A DNA stretch of 64,000 bases from Cardiocondyla obscurior (taxonomy: Eukaryota; Arthropoda; Insecta; Hymenoptera; Formicidae). The notes under the pieces are model-generated. The model searched no databases. It saw only the letters and a program-made list of their open reading frames with translations, and was not told the DNA's origin. Positions 12,577 to 25,932 of this stretch are shown one piece after another. Made by a program: the position numbers and the translations under genes. Numbering within the stretch: position 1 is the stretch's first letter; the number at the start of each line of letters is the position of its first letter. The stretch lies in contig NC_091884.1 in NCBI RefSeq assembly GCF_019399895.1, positions 1,862,501 to 1,926,500 of the forward strand, given 5' to 3'.

Positions 12577-15500
12577 GTAAGACGAGACGCCTTTTGACAT
12601 TGTATAAATCGTCGTTGTACCTCCGTCCCCGTCGTGTGTGCGGCAATCGTTCGGCGACGTGTGCGCGGACACGAACGCGGCGCGATTCCACGTAAAGAGA
12701 GATTCGCCGAGCGAGATGCGTCCCCACGGGCGAGAATATATTTTTCCGAGTACCTTCGTGAAGCGCGGGAATATCGGGGCTACCCCGCTACCCTTTCCCA
12801 TCCTCCCCCCTCCCCCTGAGGGCAAACCGCCTTTCCCACGTATGTACCAGCGAGATAAGCTCTCTCACCTCGCTTTTCGCGCTCTCGGCCTTGCCGGCCG
12901 ACTATCCGGCGACGATGACGACGCGACGTAGGTAATGCAATATTATTGGAGATCGCATGGCGATCCCTCTCATGTTTTCCGTCCGCGCACGCATACGTGG
13001 ACGGCGCGGACGGACACGGACGCGCGCGCTAGATACACGACCGGATGGTTTGCACCTGCGATATGCAAACGAGGCAAATCCATTCCCACAGCCCTTCTTC
13101 TTTATTTCTTTTTTTTCGTTCGGTTTGGTTATCGGAAGGCGAGACGATACTGATAACGCCATAGACCGTAAATTAAATCCATCCGCGCTGATTCGAGACG
13201 GGCTCTCCTTTGCACGCGAGTGTTACGCGTATCGATAATAATTGCGGGTTATCAGTAATTGCATTTATTAATTTAATCAGAAATTAGCCGACGCGCGCGG
13301 GGAGACTAATTGATTGATTTACAAATTGCAATGAGAAAGTCTGCTGCAATCAGTTTAATTTTATAAATATAGACATTACGACACAATTTACGCATAAAAT
13401 TACGTATCGAAGTCGCAGACGTGGCGCGGAATAAAATTAAAAATCTAACGCGCGCAAAATGAAATAATTTTTCCCGGCGCGCCGGTGAGATCAATTTTAA
13501 GATTCCAACTTTTATGTTAATTTAGGTTACTTTAATTATTTGAAATTGGACGATGTAGAAGTAAGGTACGTTTAAAAAAAATTCTCGCGGATTCTTTAGA
13601 ACGATGCTTACGAAATAAAAAGACGGCGCGCTGTAACCGGGCATCTCTTTCTACGAGATGAAATTAATTGCGGAACAACTATGCATGTTTCTGGTAAATG
13701 CGCTAAGAAGAAATTAATTGTACCGCGTACGGATCGCCAGGTAGAATTATCTGAGACTGTCGTATATCTAGATTACACGCATAGCCGTCGGCGACATATT
13801 TTCCATTGCGGTGTGTCCGTAATTACTATACGGACGATGTATTTTACGTTAAGGGTGTATTACGAAATTTCCGTCTGATTAATTCACCGTATGCGCGAAA
13901 CTTTCGCCGGGAAACCAACGCAAATTACATATTAAAAATCCCCCCAGACTTTTTCCGACCGGTCATTAGACATTTTGCTAACTTATCGATCACACAAAAT
14001 TATATCTGATCGTGTTATAATTACGTTAAAGTAATTTTTTTCTTTTTCTTTTTTTATTTTACTCAAATTATTTTTCTATTTTTGTATTTGTGTGATTTTT
14101 TTTAACATCATTTTGCTTAATGTACATTTACATTTTACTAAAATAACATATTAATCAAGAAAATGTTAAAATAAATTTTATATTCATTATATAAATTTTT
14201 TTTATAACTCTAATATTTTTTTTTTTGTAATATTAATGTTAGCAAGGAAAAGACAGCACATACGTGAAAGTACGTCAGTTTGATTCGCAGGTAAACGCGC
14301 CATAAAAATAGCGAGGCATCGCATGATCGCGGCGATAATGCAGAAACGATTGCCGTAAGACTATAAGAATTATTGCAACGCGATAGAAAATATGCCGGGA
14401 CGTTTGCCTTCCTCCGGTATTTACATTCGTCGACACGATGTCGTTGAACCACGCGAGCTGTCACGCATTTATGCGGCCGCCCTCACGCGTGGTACCGTAC
14501 AAATACAATATATTCTCGCTGCTTGACACCTTTGTCGATCGGAAACGATACGAATATATGTCCTACGTGTTTGTTGGCCGCTTATCAGCGAGGGCGGTGA
14601 AACGCAACGCGAGGTGCAATCGTTTCCTATGCTAAAGCTTTGACCACACATACTTGATATAAACGCAATCTACTCCGCGCGTATATGTGCAGCCAGACAG
14701 CTATTGACCTTTCAATAAATAGATAAGTCGATAATGGGTCCATTCCGCTCTGAAAATTTCCGTAATGTCTCTTTAGAGATCGATATTATTTAACGACCAA
14801 TAACCTCTCTTGCTAAACGTTTCGGATTTCCTTTAATTGCGACAAACTCGTGTTATTGTCGCCGCTATATCAGTCCGTTGAAATTTACAGATATATTATA
14901 TATATATATATATCTAATTAACGATCCCGATTCTTTATCGAAAGTTTGATATTATTTTTGCATAGAAGACGGTAAATTTTATTAGCGTAACGAGGAATAT
15001 CGCAATCATGTCGCTAAGTGAGATTCTCTTGCGGGGTTTTTTTTTTAAATTCTTTTTTTTTCTTTTTTTGTTAATGAATAATACATAGAAGAGAAAAGAA
15101 GGACTTTCATAAAACGTGTTATTTGTCAACGCGGTCAACGCATCCCTGAGAGTTTTCACTCCCTTCTTCGAAGACAAACTACAAGTACGAGCGTTAGATG
15201 CTAATGCGTTTTCGGTATCAGGTAACTGCAAGGTGTTCCATTATCGTTAGTGCTGCCCAAGATTAATGACGCGTAGATTTAAATGATGTTCGACATTAAA
15301 CGAGGATATTAGATTACATTGTTTCCTCGGGCGGAGGAGAGAGGGGGAGTACGGAGAAGGTATTAAAAAAGGGGAATCAATTCGGATGTCGTTCGGCTCC
15401 GCATGCGAAATGTCTCGTAATGACGAGTGTCAGAATGGCGCGGTTATTCGAAAAGTAATCACGCCGGACATCGCGGTTCTAAATCGGGTTTTATGGACGC

Positions 15501-18175
15501 CCGCGGATGACGGCGGGCGCAGCTTTATTACCATAATCACGAGATATGGACGCCTATTCGCGGATATAATCCTTGCGGCTGTAACTAATTATGAGAAGCG
15601 TAACATCGATGTTCCCGTCGGTTTACGTTCGATCATAAGCGATTCGTAATGGAAGCAGTAACTCCTAAAGGTATAATGACGCAGACGTTAGCGCACGGTG
15701 GAAATGAGACTTTCTTACTAATTTAAATAATACGTACGTACATTTATGTTTTGTTTTATATTAAACATATATTTATATGTTTTGTCAATTTAAGCGACAA
15801 TTTCACGAAGACGCCGCGGATGCGCGCAGAATTTTCTCGGCACAGAAATAAATCGGAGATTATTTGTATTACTATTATACGACATTTCCATTACATTTCG
15901 TTTACTCCGCGAAGATACCCCGCAATATCAAGCTACAATGTAACTGCCGCGACCGGAATTTATCGATTGCTTACATGTCTGTCGATCGACTTACAATGAA
16001 CAGGCATGACTTTGTTGGTAAATAGGAGAGTAGGTTATCCCGTTATCCGGTTTCGCAACGTTATCAAGTGACAGAAGATACATGGCGCACTACGTCATTG
16101 CGTATGCGACGTGCCATGCGATTGTATAGTCAATTTCATTTGTTATTGTGAAACACACGTTCGGGCGGTTTTTATTCACCGCAACGATACTTTCATCAAA
16201 ACGGCACATCAGTGATAAATTGACGCGTCGTATTTCACGGGGATACGTATCCGGCATCCACTCCCCCCCCGCTTTGCTGCTAATTCAATTTATGCTGTCG
16301 ATATCAATTTTCGCGAGTACGCGGGCATTGTTGTAAAAAAGAGATCGTCCTCGCGAGGAACGATAATTTTTTTCCCCGAGAGAAACAGGTGTCATGATAT
16401 ACCGCGACGCGAAGATTTCTTCCCGGCGTTACGTACACGGCTTGCTCCGAGCCACGGCTATATTCTCTACGAATGTATATCCTCTCGCGGTAACTCGCCT
16501 GTCAGCAAATTTGACGGCATTTGCCAAAATAGGGACCTCCGCTCCGTGTACTAAAACGCTGACTAAGTTAACTCTTGATTTTATCAACACGTGTTTTCGA
16601 AGCTTCAATGCCCTTCTCGATCGAAACACCGACGCTTGCATCGACACCGATGATGCAGCAATTTCCACAAACTTTAGCTCCGCGGAATACCAACAAATTA
16701 ATCTTCGCGAGCGCTACGTTGAATTGATTTCGACCGCGAGAAATTAAAAAAAAAATAAAAAAAATTTTAAAAAAAAATTAAAAAAAAATAAAGTTAATAA
16801 AATTTAAAGCACGATAGGTCTCTATTGACTCGAGCGTATGACGTATTCCTGAAATTATGCAGCAGTCGCTACGCGCCGGCCTGTTAAGTAACCGTGCTTT
16901 TTACGTGCACCTTTTTCACGCTCGTAATGCGAAACATAATTGTTGCTATTACGTACACAACGGTCGTATAATTTAGAGACGCGAATAACGTGCCCTCCCA
17001 AGTTGGAAGTGCCGTCGCGACGGTCCTCCGAGATCTTCCGTGGGAAAAACTGAAGGAAACCGCGAAAGAGACAGGGGTACCCGCGGTGATGCATTTTTTT
17101 GCAGAGACCACCCGTGTGGAAAAAAAAAAGGAAAAAAAAAAAAAATTGCGGACGCTGGTAAGCCACGATAAGCGTTAATGGGCCACCGTCGGGTTTCATA
17201 AAAGTTATTAAATTCCTGTCAAAAGCTGTACTTTTACGGAAGCGGCCGTTAGATGAGCGAGAACGGCAGCACACCTGGCACGATCGAGGCATCCCCTGTC
17301 CGCGGTCGACCGAGAGAGCGTATTCGTAAATAGCTTTCGTGCAGCTATCGACCAAACTTTAACTACCCGCGGACGTGGAAACGGCAAGTTCCGCAAAAGT
17401 TCGAGATGCAACGCGCTTTACGGAGGGACTTTATCCCGCGTCTTGTCGTACCGCGGCGACACGGTATCTAAATTCTGCATGTCATGGAGGGATGTTATCT
17501 TATCACATGAGCTTTTACAGAAACACGTTTCCTGAATCTAGATTCCAATTTTCGAAGTTCCGCGGATAAAGACGTAGAAATGTAGCATGAGGATTATTAA
17601 GTCGAGCTTAGTTTCGAAACGGACATTTGTCATAAAGAGCACGGTCATTAGATATTCATCAATTTTATCCTTTTATACGAATAGTGAAATCGAAGATTTC
17701 CCTGACATTTAATACGGTATTTAAGTACTGAAATACTTATTCTTATCTATGATTTAATATCTTCTTTAATATTTTACGAGCGCTATATCAGTGTGGAAAG
17801 GAAATAACGAATTCAATTATATTATATTCATAATTCAATTATATTAAAAAGAAATTTAGACTTCGCACTGTTCTGAAGTTACTTTGAAAAAGCTAGTTTT
17901 TCGTTATTTTTAAAGTTTGGAGAAATTTTTTTTGTTACGATATCAGCTTTAATTTTATTAATTAAGTTAGATACCTATCCTATCTAAAAAAAAAAGTCGC
18001 GTTAGATCGAATTGAATTTTTTCCCATTTTTCCGCGATTGCAAATCCTTTCGCTTGGTTTACTTCGTCCCGCGAGGATAAATCTTAGTTTAATTTTTTAA
18101 CTTTTATTATTTTATTATTTCATTTTTTCTCGAAAACGCATTAAAGAAAAAAGTAAAAAAAAACATGCGACTTAC
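12577..18175 (+). other. Dpr intron 1, third part
   Basis: CpG-rich to about 13050, then AT-rich. It contains a TA microsatellite (about 14891-14914), A-rich low-complexity sequence at 16745-16805, and a 22-bp-spaced direct repeat of AATTCAATTATATTA near 17810-17846. Open frames such as 16394-16747 (117 codons) and 15386-15649 (87 codons) have mixed amino acid composition but no recognised domain, no paired splice sites and competing frames on the other strand. No gene is called. Confidence 0.6.
14891..14914. repeat. (TA)n microsatellite
   Basis: Alternating T and A with one interruption, intronic. Confidence 0.85.
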
Positions 18176-18234
18176 CAATCTGATGAGCTGCAGCGGAGTT
18201 TGATGATGCCGTCGATGACTGAACTGAAATCGTT
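18176..18234 (-). ncRNA. Exon of spliced transcript antisense to Dpr gene (distal exon)
   Basis: Read on the minus strand, a 59-nt segment is preceded by an excellent acceptor (TTTTTCTGTTTCAG) and followed by an excellent donor (GATTG|GTAAGTCG). All three minus frames are open across it, so it could be coding or not. It carries the core AACTCCGCTGCAGCTCATC, which matches 17 of 19 bases in the minus-strand exon at 50823-50866, 32 kb away. If spliced directly to the exon at 51261-51031 (phase 0), the short ORF there stays open through this exon; if the 44-nt exon is included, that ORF ends early. No protein family recognised. The exon is inferred from splice signals, not transcript data. Confidence 0.5.
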
Positions 18235-21200
18235 CTGAAACAGAAAAACATTTGACTTGATTAATATCGTGATTAACGTTCTTAAATAAATAAAAAATAA
18301 ATAAATAAGAAAAAATTGAGCTCGATCAACCACCACGACGAGATTACGTCCACGGAGCGAAATAAAAAAAAATAAGACCGAGAAAAATATTAATAATTAA
18401 TAATAATCGAAATGTTAGGAGGGACATGCAAGCGTGACGAGACACCGCGCGCACGAAACGCGTAGTACACGGTCATACGGCCCATTATTCGGTCGCTGGT
18501 GGAGGCACGAAAGAAGGGATAGTTCGAAAAGTAGGTTATCAGGGCGCCATCTGACCTACCTCAACCGCGCCTGGTCGGCGAGTCGGGCACATCGGTGCGA
18601 ACGCCGTGCTTTGCGAGCCACGACGCGGCGTTAACGCGACAGACAAACGCATAGCTGGCCTAGCTGACTACAAAAATAGTCGTAGTTCGTTGTTAATAAT
18701 TATTAAATATAAAATTATTTTCTATTAGAAAAAAAACGAGAGTAAATAACACGCGCTCAGTAAAGTCCAGTACGAGTAAAAAAATATAATATACGTACGT
18801 AAAAAAGAAAAAATTAATCCCGCGCCTACGCATCGAACACTCGTTTACGTGAAATATTCCGGGGCTGTTAAAAGAGTTAAATCATCCATTACGGCGCCCC
18901 TAATTGGGACGAGTCATCGGCGCTTCGAGCATTAGGTGGGCTCGATAATTTACAACAGATTTCGGAAGGGACTCTTACGCTACCTCGCGGCCGACATTAT
19001 TCTTACTTATCTCTTGATAAATTAAAGTACCGTGAAAATTTTTGTGCTCCAAGTACCGAGGCTATTAAATCTTAATAAAAAAAATCAACCATCAAGCGCA
19101 GGCGCCAACGTCGGCATTTATACCGCCGTAAATTCTGTGTCGTTTAATATCGCGCATATATCCAAATGACTATGAAAAATGCATAGAACCCTTCGCGCGT
19201 CCGCCGTCCCCGCGCGTTACCTGATAAAATATACGTCGGTCGTAACGCCGAAAAAAAAAAGAAAGAAAGGAAAAAAAAAAAGAAAAATCCACGGCGATGC
19301 AGGTAAGCGAGCGCGGATGGATTTACGACGTCGGCTCCTCCGGACGAGACAACTCCTTCCGTCACGGCGTGACGGATTTAGCCCGCACTTATCCTATCTT
19401 AAGTGAGCTTATCTTAAATGGATTCTAAAGGACGCCAGACACCCTCGCGATCGGCGCTCGCCGTGTGCGGATGATCAAAATCCCGACGGCGCCCGGCATC
19501 GTATTTGTTCGAATATACATCCGGCGAGCGCAAACCGGCCCGGTTGCGTTTTCGCATGACGAATTTTCATTTACACCGAGCGCTGCCGCGTACGATTGCG
19601 AGAAAGACGCGCCATTTGTTTTGACCTGGCAAACATTTGCCGAGCGCGCATATGTTGCGTTTAGAGCCCCGTTCGATTGTGCGACGTGGACACGTCCAAC
19701 GAGCAACGTTAATTAAGTTCCTCTGCTAAATTACATTTGTCGATAATTAGACGGCGATTAGGTAACAAATTTCAATCGTCGATGTTGATACGCGCGCGCC
19801 GACTCCTCGCAGCAAAATAGAATATCTCCCTCAACGGGGAAAAAAAAAAATATATATATATATATATTATAAATACATTCGCGTCAGTTCGTTATTCGAG
19901 ATATATAGTGTGTTCCGTTATCTTCATAAAAGATTGCCATATACATATAAATAGCTTGTATCGTAAACTTCTTTCTCCGCGACCCCGCCGAGATTCGCGG
20001 CGGCGCTCAAACCAGATGCTGATCCGTTCTTCGAGACGGGTTTATTTGCTGTCTATAAAATCGACCGTATAAGACGCGGTAAAATAAATTTTCCATTCCG
20101 GGGATTATTTATCGTAATATCTTACGACGCGTGATTTCGAGTCGAGGGCGGCAATCGCAGCGGTAATCCCCCACGGGTAGCGGGAGTTTTATAGTCTCTC
20201 ACCGGTTGCTCCATAATTGCGAGTGCAATTCGACGGATTTCACACGAACGTTCGTCGAACCGTGAAGAAGGGCGACGCGATTCGCAGCCCCTGCTTTGTC
20301 GCGGACTGCCTCTTCGCGGAAAAGATGAGCGATATGAAAGCTTTACTTCGATTACCTAAGTTTTACGTATAAAAATCCGAAAGAAAAATGCAAGCGGTTA
20401 CGGAGGAATATAACATTTACCCGCGGATGTGTTTACAACTTCGTATTACGCCGCGCGAAAAAGCTCGTTATCTTTGCATGTACCAGATTAGTTTCGCTGG
20501 TAAACGAAGTTCGCGCAACTATCGTTAAAAATATGTTTTGTCTTGTTTTTTTTTTTAATTTTTTTACTTTTTTATTTTTTTTATTTTTTTAATATCTTTT
20601 ACATTCCGAAAAACGCACGCGGGGTTCCCTCGAAGACAAAAAGGGCTCTATAGAGAAATTACGGGAAACACAATAACTTCCTTCGCAGCTCAATCATATT
20701 TTGCACGTACGTTTCATTAACTTTCATCGCCGCGCCCGTCCAATTAGCGACCCTGCAACATCCCGTAACGCCGCGCCGTGACGTCGCAATATCGTTCTAT
20801 TTGCAGCGCGATATTTCGACATAGGGGAAAAAAAATAAAATTACGGCGTTCGGCGATTCCATTTACGCGGGCGCGCCACGCTTTTTAGCCACGTGCGCAA
20901 TAATCTGGCCGTGACGTGTAGCTCAACGCGCTTGACCACTATCGTGAATTCTTTTTCCGTACCGTAGGCAACGGCCGCCGGGATATTGTATATGGTAAAG
21001 GCGAAATATGGCGTACCGTGTAACGGTTGCGTATATTGACCGGCTTAATAACGTCGCCGTTGGGTCCGGCAGTTACCCCGGCTACCTCGGCGGCGGAGAA
21101 CCCCCCGAGCTTAGGATGGAGTCCTGATAGCCGATGGTTATAATCGTAAACTCGGTATGTAACACACGGCCGCAGAAATGACGACCTCGGGAGACCAATT

Positions 21201-24162
21201 TCTCGGCGAAAGCCTAGGGAATATCGGGCGCCGTTCTACGCAAACGTTTCTCTTTTTTTCTCGGTCGAATAAACGGTCGACGTGCGGGACGCGCGAGACA
21301 CGCACGGCTACTTATCGTAAACGCGCGACTCGAATGTATCACTAGCGCCTTCGAAAACCGATTTCCGCGCGAAGGTTTATATATTTATTCTTACGCGGCG
21401 GATAAACGCTTTCGAAAACCGGTGCCTTGTAAAGCGATTACGGGCGAGGAAACGTTTTTCAGTATCGCGTGTCGTAAACGGCGTTACTTCGAGATTACGC
21501 CTGACGTGCCGCGGCGCTTTATTGTTATTATAATCGAGGAGGCGAGTTAAATCCCGAAAGTTTTGCATTTTTCAGGTTTTTTCCCCTTCGCTTGAAGTAA
21601 GTATATCGAAATAATATCTCGGATATATTCTCCTGCGTGGCCGGGGTTACCTGGCGCGCACCAACTTTTATCACAAGATAAACGAGCGAGTCCGAAGGTA
21701 ATACCGAAATAAAGCCATCCGCGCGATATATTGAAACTGCGACGCCGCGGTATATTTACATCCGCGGAATATCTTTTACGCCGCATGTCACGGAAAACCG
21801 AGATGGCGAGAATGCAAGTAGGACACTCCGCCTTAAGCTCAGTCAACACGGCCCGACCGATATTGAAAAATGCTGGTATGATTTATTGCGGTGCTCCATC
21901 GTTTATCCTGTCCCCGGCTACAGTAACGTTCTTCAGGTGCGAGGCACGCTGGCGCTCCCCCCGAGATTTTGTTCTCGCAGGACTAATCACAATCGCGAAC
22001 TTTCGAAAGCTCGCGCTGTATAAATATATTCGGTACGTGGGAGGGGAAAAAAAAATATATTACCGTGATATATTGCTCTGTGCGAAATATTTCGAATTGT
22101 ATAGAGAACGAAACTTGTAAAATTATGTAAGAAGAAAATTGAAAACGGATAACTATTTAAGACAGTTTTATAATTTTTATTTTTATTTAGTTTTCTAATT
22201 TAATTTTTTTTATTTTTTTTTTTTTTTTTTTACGTATTGCGAAAGTTTAAGATTAAAATTTTCTTGGTTTCTCTTTAAGGACTTGTTCGCGAGCACAAAT
22301 AACGTGTTACTTGTGCACGAAGACAACGAGAGTGTTTAATCTATTTGTATTACACGCCTCGTATTTCCGTCTACCGTGTTTAGATTTGTCGAAATACACC
22401 GAATATGTAGAATTTATATGGAAAAATCCTACCTACGAAACGAGCATACGCCTGGTATCGATTTGTGGATTACCCTCGATAACGACGCCTAGACGTGAAA
22501 AATCCTTTTTTGAATTTTTATTTTTTTTTATTATTCCCTCCTTCATCGTAGGCGCGCATGTATCTCGAAATAAAATACAAAATATAGCCGTCTATTGATA
22601 GGTAAAACTGGATTCGCGAATTGCACGCACAACTGTTAAGTAAATTCAACTTAAAATTCAAACTTTTATAGAGCGTAGTCGAACGACCAGATGAAATAAA
22701 AGTAAAATGTTTTTTTTTTTTTCTCTCTTTTGTTACAAAATTTAAAATTCTATAACATACATTTAATACGTGCTGCGTGAATTGCATGAAACTTTTGATG
22801 AAGTTTCGACTCCCTATTATCGTTTCAATTATTGCACCGACATGAAATTAAAGGATCATTTTTGTTGGTATTTATTACCTTAACTTGATTATTAATAACT
22901 CGCTCAGATTTTGTCATTATTTTCACAACGTCGGTTAAAAAAAGAATTAAAAAAAAAAAAAATGTAAAGGTAATAGTTTGTATTTACGTTCGCATTTTTT
23001 TTATTATTATTATTTTTTTTTTTCGCGAACCTAGTACGTTAGCGAACTTCGTTAAAATTATTAATTGGCACGTATGACCGCCGCCGTATGCATTCGCTGC
23101 TCATTGTGGAACGCAATTGCCATCCGAAACAAGAGAGGAAATGCTTTTTCGTGAACCGGAAGCGGCCGCAATTACGTGAACGTAATTATACAACCCCGGC
23201 AAGACTATGCCCATTTTCGTTGCCCGTGGCTCCTTCGAGCCGAGTCGCCCGCACCCGAGCACGCATATACACGTTATTAAAGAGGATTTACTACTTTGCC
23301 GTCTGAAAGAGGATTTGATGGTCGCTTGTGACGGAGAGTCGGTCGGCATCACTCGACTACGTAATCACGAGCATTTCACTGCTCGTATTTATCGCGCTTC
23401 CCGACAACGCAAAGCCCTGTCGACGTTTGATGCGAGTTGTTATCCCAATTAAAGCGGCGGTAAGCAGACGCTTTGCGTGACCCTACCCGACCCTCTGTTT
23501 CGTCTTCGTGCCTGTTATTTTAGCGATCTATCTCCACGTAACGATATCGAGAGGGTGACTAAAGAGACGTCAACGACCATTGACGCATGGAGTCTCGCCA
23601 GGCAAGGCTCTACGTCGAAGGATATCGTTCTCGCGAACGTTAAACTAATTTTTATGATCGGTTTTCTTAATACTCTTAATACAAGTAAATTAAAATACAA
23701 TACGACACGATCTGGCGGAAGGTAATTATTTTATCGATCACTAACTTTATGCGGATTCTAGTTTGTGCATTTCGTCTAACGTAAAGTCTCAAATATTTTA
23801 CTTACGATTATCCTCGCAGCTTTACAGTATCTTATTTATCGCGATCGGCGAAATCTTCCGGGAGTTAAAAAACAAATTTGAAAAAAAAAAAAAAAAAAAT
23901 TATCGTGAAAGAGAAACAAGAGAAGGCGAAACTTTCGAAACAAAAGCACCGTCTCGGATAAAGGTAAAGATCCATACGAGCGAAATGATCAATTTTATTA
24001 CGTCTTAAAAAATTTTTATCAGCAAAAAAAAAAATCCCACCGCAATTTCCACCTTAGATCGTTTTAATACGGTGTAGAGTTGCTCGAGGTAAAGAGGTGA
24101 CTTTCGGGGAAAAGCTATCCGATCACGCGAGAAGTGTGGCTTGCGCATCCTGCTTCTGAAAA
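18235..24162 (+). other. Dpr intron 1, fourth part
   Basis: Mixed AT-rich and CpG-rich intron; the 20.7-21.9 kb part is notably CpG-rich. It contains a TA repeat at about 19850-19867 and poly(T) runs at 20550-20592, 22200-22232 and 22710-22722. The longest frames (100-129 codons near 21547-22120) overlap on opposite strands and look like by-products of low stop-codon density in CpG-rich sequence. No splice-bounded exon found. Confidence 0.55.
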
Positions 24163-24960
24163 GTGGCCGCCGCGCATCGAGGATACTCGAGAGCTCGTGG
24201 AAAAAGAATACAAGTTCATCCGGCTAAACTAGGCGAGCCGGAGAGAGAAAGAAAGAGAGAAAGAGAGAGAGAGAAGAAAAAAAAAAGAGAGGAGCCCGCT
24301 CTGCGGCCCTCCCCGTCATTCCGACCTTGTGTAAGCTCCCGCATTGTCTCGCGGAAACAAAAGACAGGTAGCTTATGCCCTGCATTCAAAAGCATACAAA
24401 GTTCAGTCTCAAGTGCTCCTCGTCCTCTCTGTTCCCTCGACCGCCGCGTTCACGTTCGTCTTTCTTCTTCCGCTTACCTCGCAGCACCGGCCCGGTTCTT
24501 TCTGCTTTCCGCTTTCCGCTTTTTTTTCTCTCTCTCTTTTTCTCTCTCGTTCGCTGTCTCTTCGTCGTCTTCAAAGACAACGATTCCTTCTACTCTCCAC
24601 ACTCTTAGCTTTTTTTTTCTTTATCTATACCGCTCTTTTTATATCCTATATATTTCTATCTATACTTTAACTCGCTCTAACTTAATCTTTCTCGCCTTCA
24701 AATTCCTCTCGTTCCATTTTGGATCGCGTAACTCCCTACGTCTTTTGCTTTCTCTTACTCTTCTCGCGTACGCCGCGCCCCGATGTAGAAGTCGCGACGA
24801 TGAAGTTTCGCGTCGCCGTGACCAAGTCTTCGCAGTGTCGTCGAAGAAGAAACACCGCAAGTTTCTTCCCGCGGTAATAAATACAGTTTCGCGTACTGAT
24901 ATTTTCCATGGTGCCGCAATACGTCGCTTTTCGACAGACGTTTTCGAAACATTTATGTGA
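24163..24960. other. Polypurine/polypyrimidine block with long low-complexity open frame
   Basis: A GA-rich segment (about 24240-24292) is followed by several hundred bases of CT-rich sequence on the + strand. This gives a 265-codon + frame made largely of Ser, Phe, Leu and Arg. Its composition follows directly from CTC/TCT/TTC repeats and other frames are open as well, so I do not call it coding. CT-rich blocks like this can be GAGA-factor-type promoter elements or form non-B DNA; both are inference. Confidence 0.4.
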
Positions 24961-25811
24961 TAAGTAATCTATTTCTTCGCGAAGTCGGATACGAGCGCTC
25001 TTTTCATCGCCCGATTTTTTTTTCTTTTCTTTATCTTGTAATTCTGCTTTAATCGGAGATAAAAGGATACAATAGAGAGAATTTTTCAAATTATCACGAC
25101 GCTTGCTACATAACGTTTTATTAATTAAATGTTAATCTGTTAAAGTTAAATTGTAATCTCGAGCCTTTATTTTTCTCCCCCCCGAATCATGACGGCGGAG
25201 TCAAGAAGATGCATGCAATGTGAAATCACACTGCTTTCGGCCGTCGTTGTCTACCTTCCTACAGCTTTAGTTGGATCTCATTACTATTCATTACTTTTAA
25301 CGTCTAATGGATCACGCTACGTCGTCTACTCATGCTAAGTTGGACAGAGAAAGATCGTCAGCCCGTTGGAAAAATTCCTGATTAAATCTGGAGCGCAGTT
25401 GACGAATTTAATAACGTTTTTCACATTATCATTACGACGCGACGATAGCTCGGTGTCGCAGTTATTTTAAGTTAAAAAAAAAAGAGAAGAAAAAAGGAAA
25501 AAACAATGCCAATTTTATTAATCGCATTAATCGTGAACTTGACGAAGCGACCGCGAAATGTTGAACCGCGAATACCGATATCGAATAATTACCGAAATTA
25601 ACTTGAAAATAAAACGACAAGTAATAATACACGATAAATCTATCGATTTGGAGCAGCGAGACCCGATCGATGTACAGATAACGGTGAAATTATGAAAACC
25701 ATTATTAACCTATTTTAAGTGCGAAAAAAGGAAAAGAAAAAAAAAAACGCGGGTAAATCAATCTCGCACCGCCGCAGCCGAACGTTTAAACGCTCGACTA
25801 TTATTACTTAC

Positions 25812-25932
25812 ATCTCTCCAATCACGGAATTACGTGTGCAAACGATGCAAATTTCCATTCGTTGATTTCGATACGCCGTAGAATAAACAGGGAGCCGATA
25901 TTTACGCCGCTTGTCGCGCGAATAACGTGATA
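25812..25932 (-). other. Weak candidate minus-strand exon
   Basis: On the minus strand a T-rich tract ends TTTTTCAAG and the following 121 nt end with GGAGAT|GTAAGT, a strong donor. One minus frame is open throughout (contains MEICIVCTRNSV) with no recognised domain. It falls between the two better-supported groups of antisense exons and could be a further exon of that transcript. However, T-rich tracts are so common here that a chance acceptor is likely. Confidence 0.17.

Noticed and set aside
16394..16747. 117-codon + frame with varied composition
   Set aside because: No domain, no splice sites at its ends, an opposed 79-codon frame, and an A-rich low-complexity tail directly after it.
24163..24960. 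265-codon open frame, the longest in the window
   Set aside because: Composition is dictated by CT repeats, other frames are also open, and no domain is recognisable.
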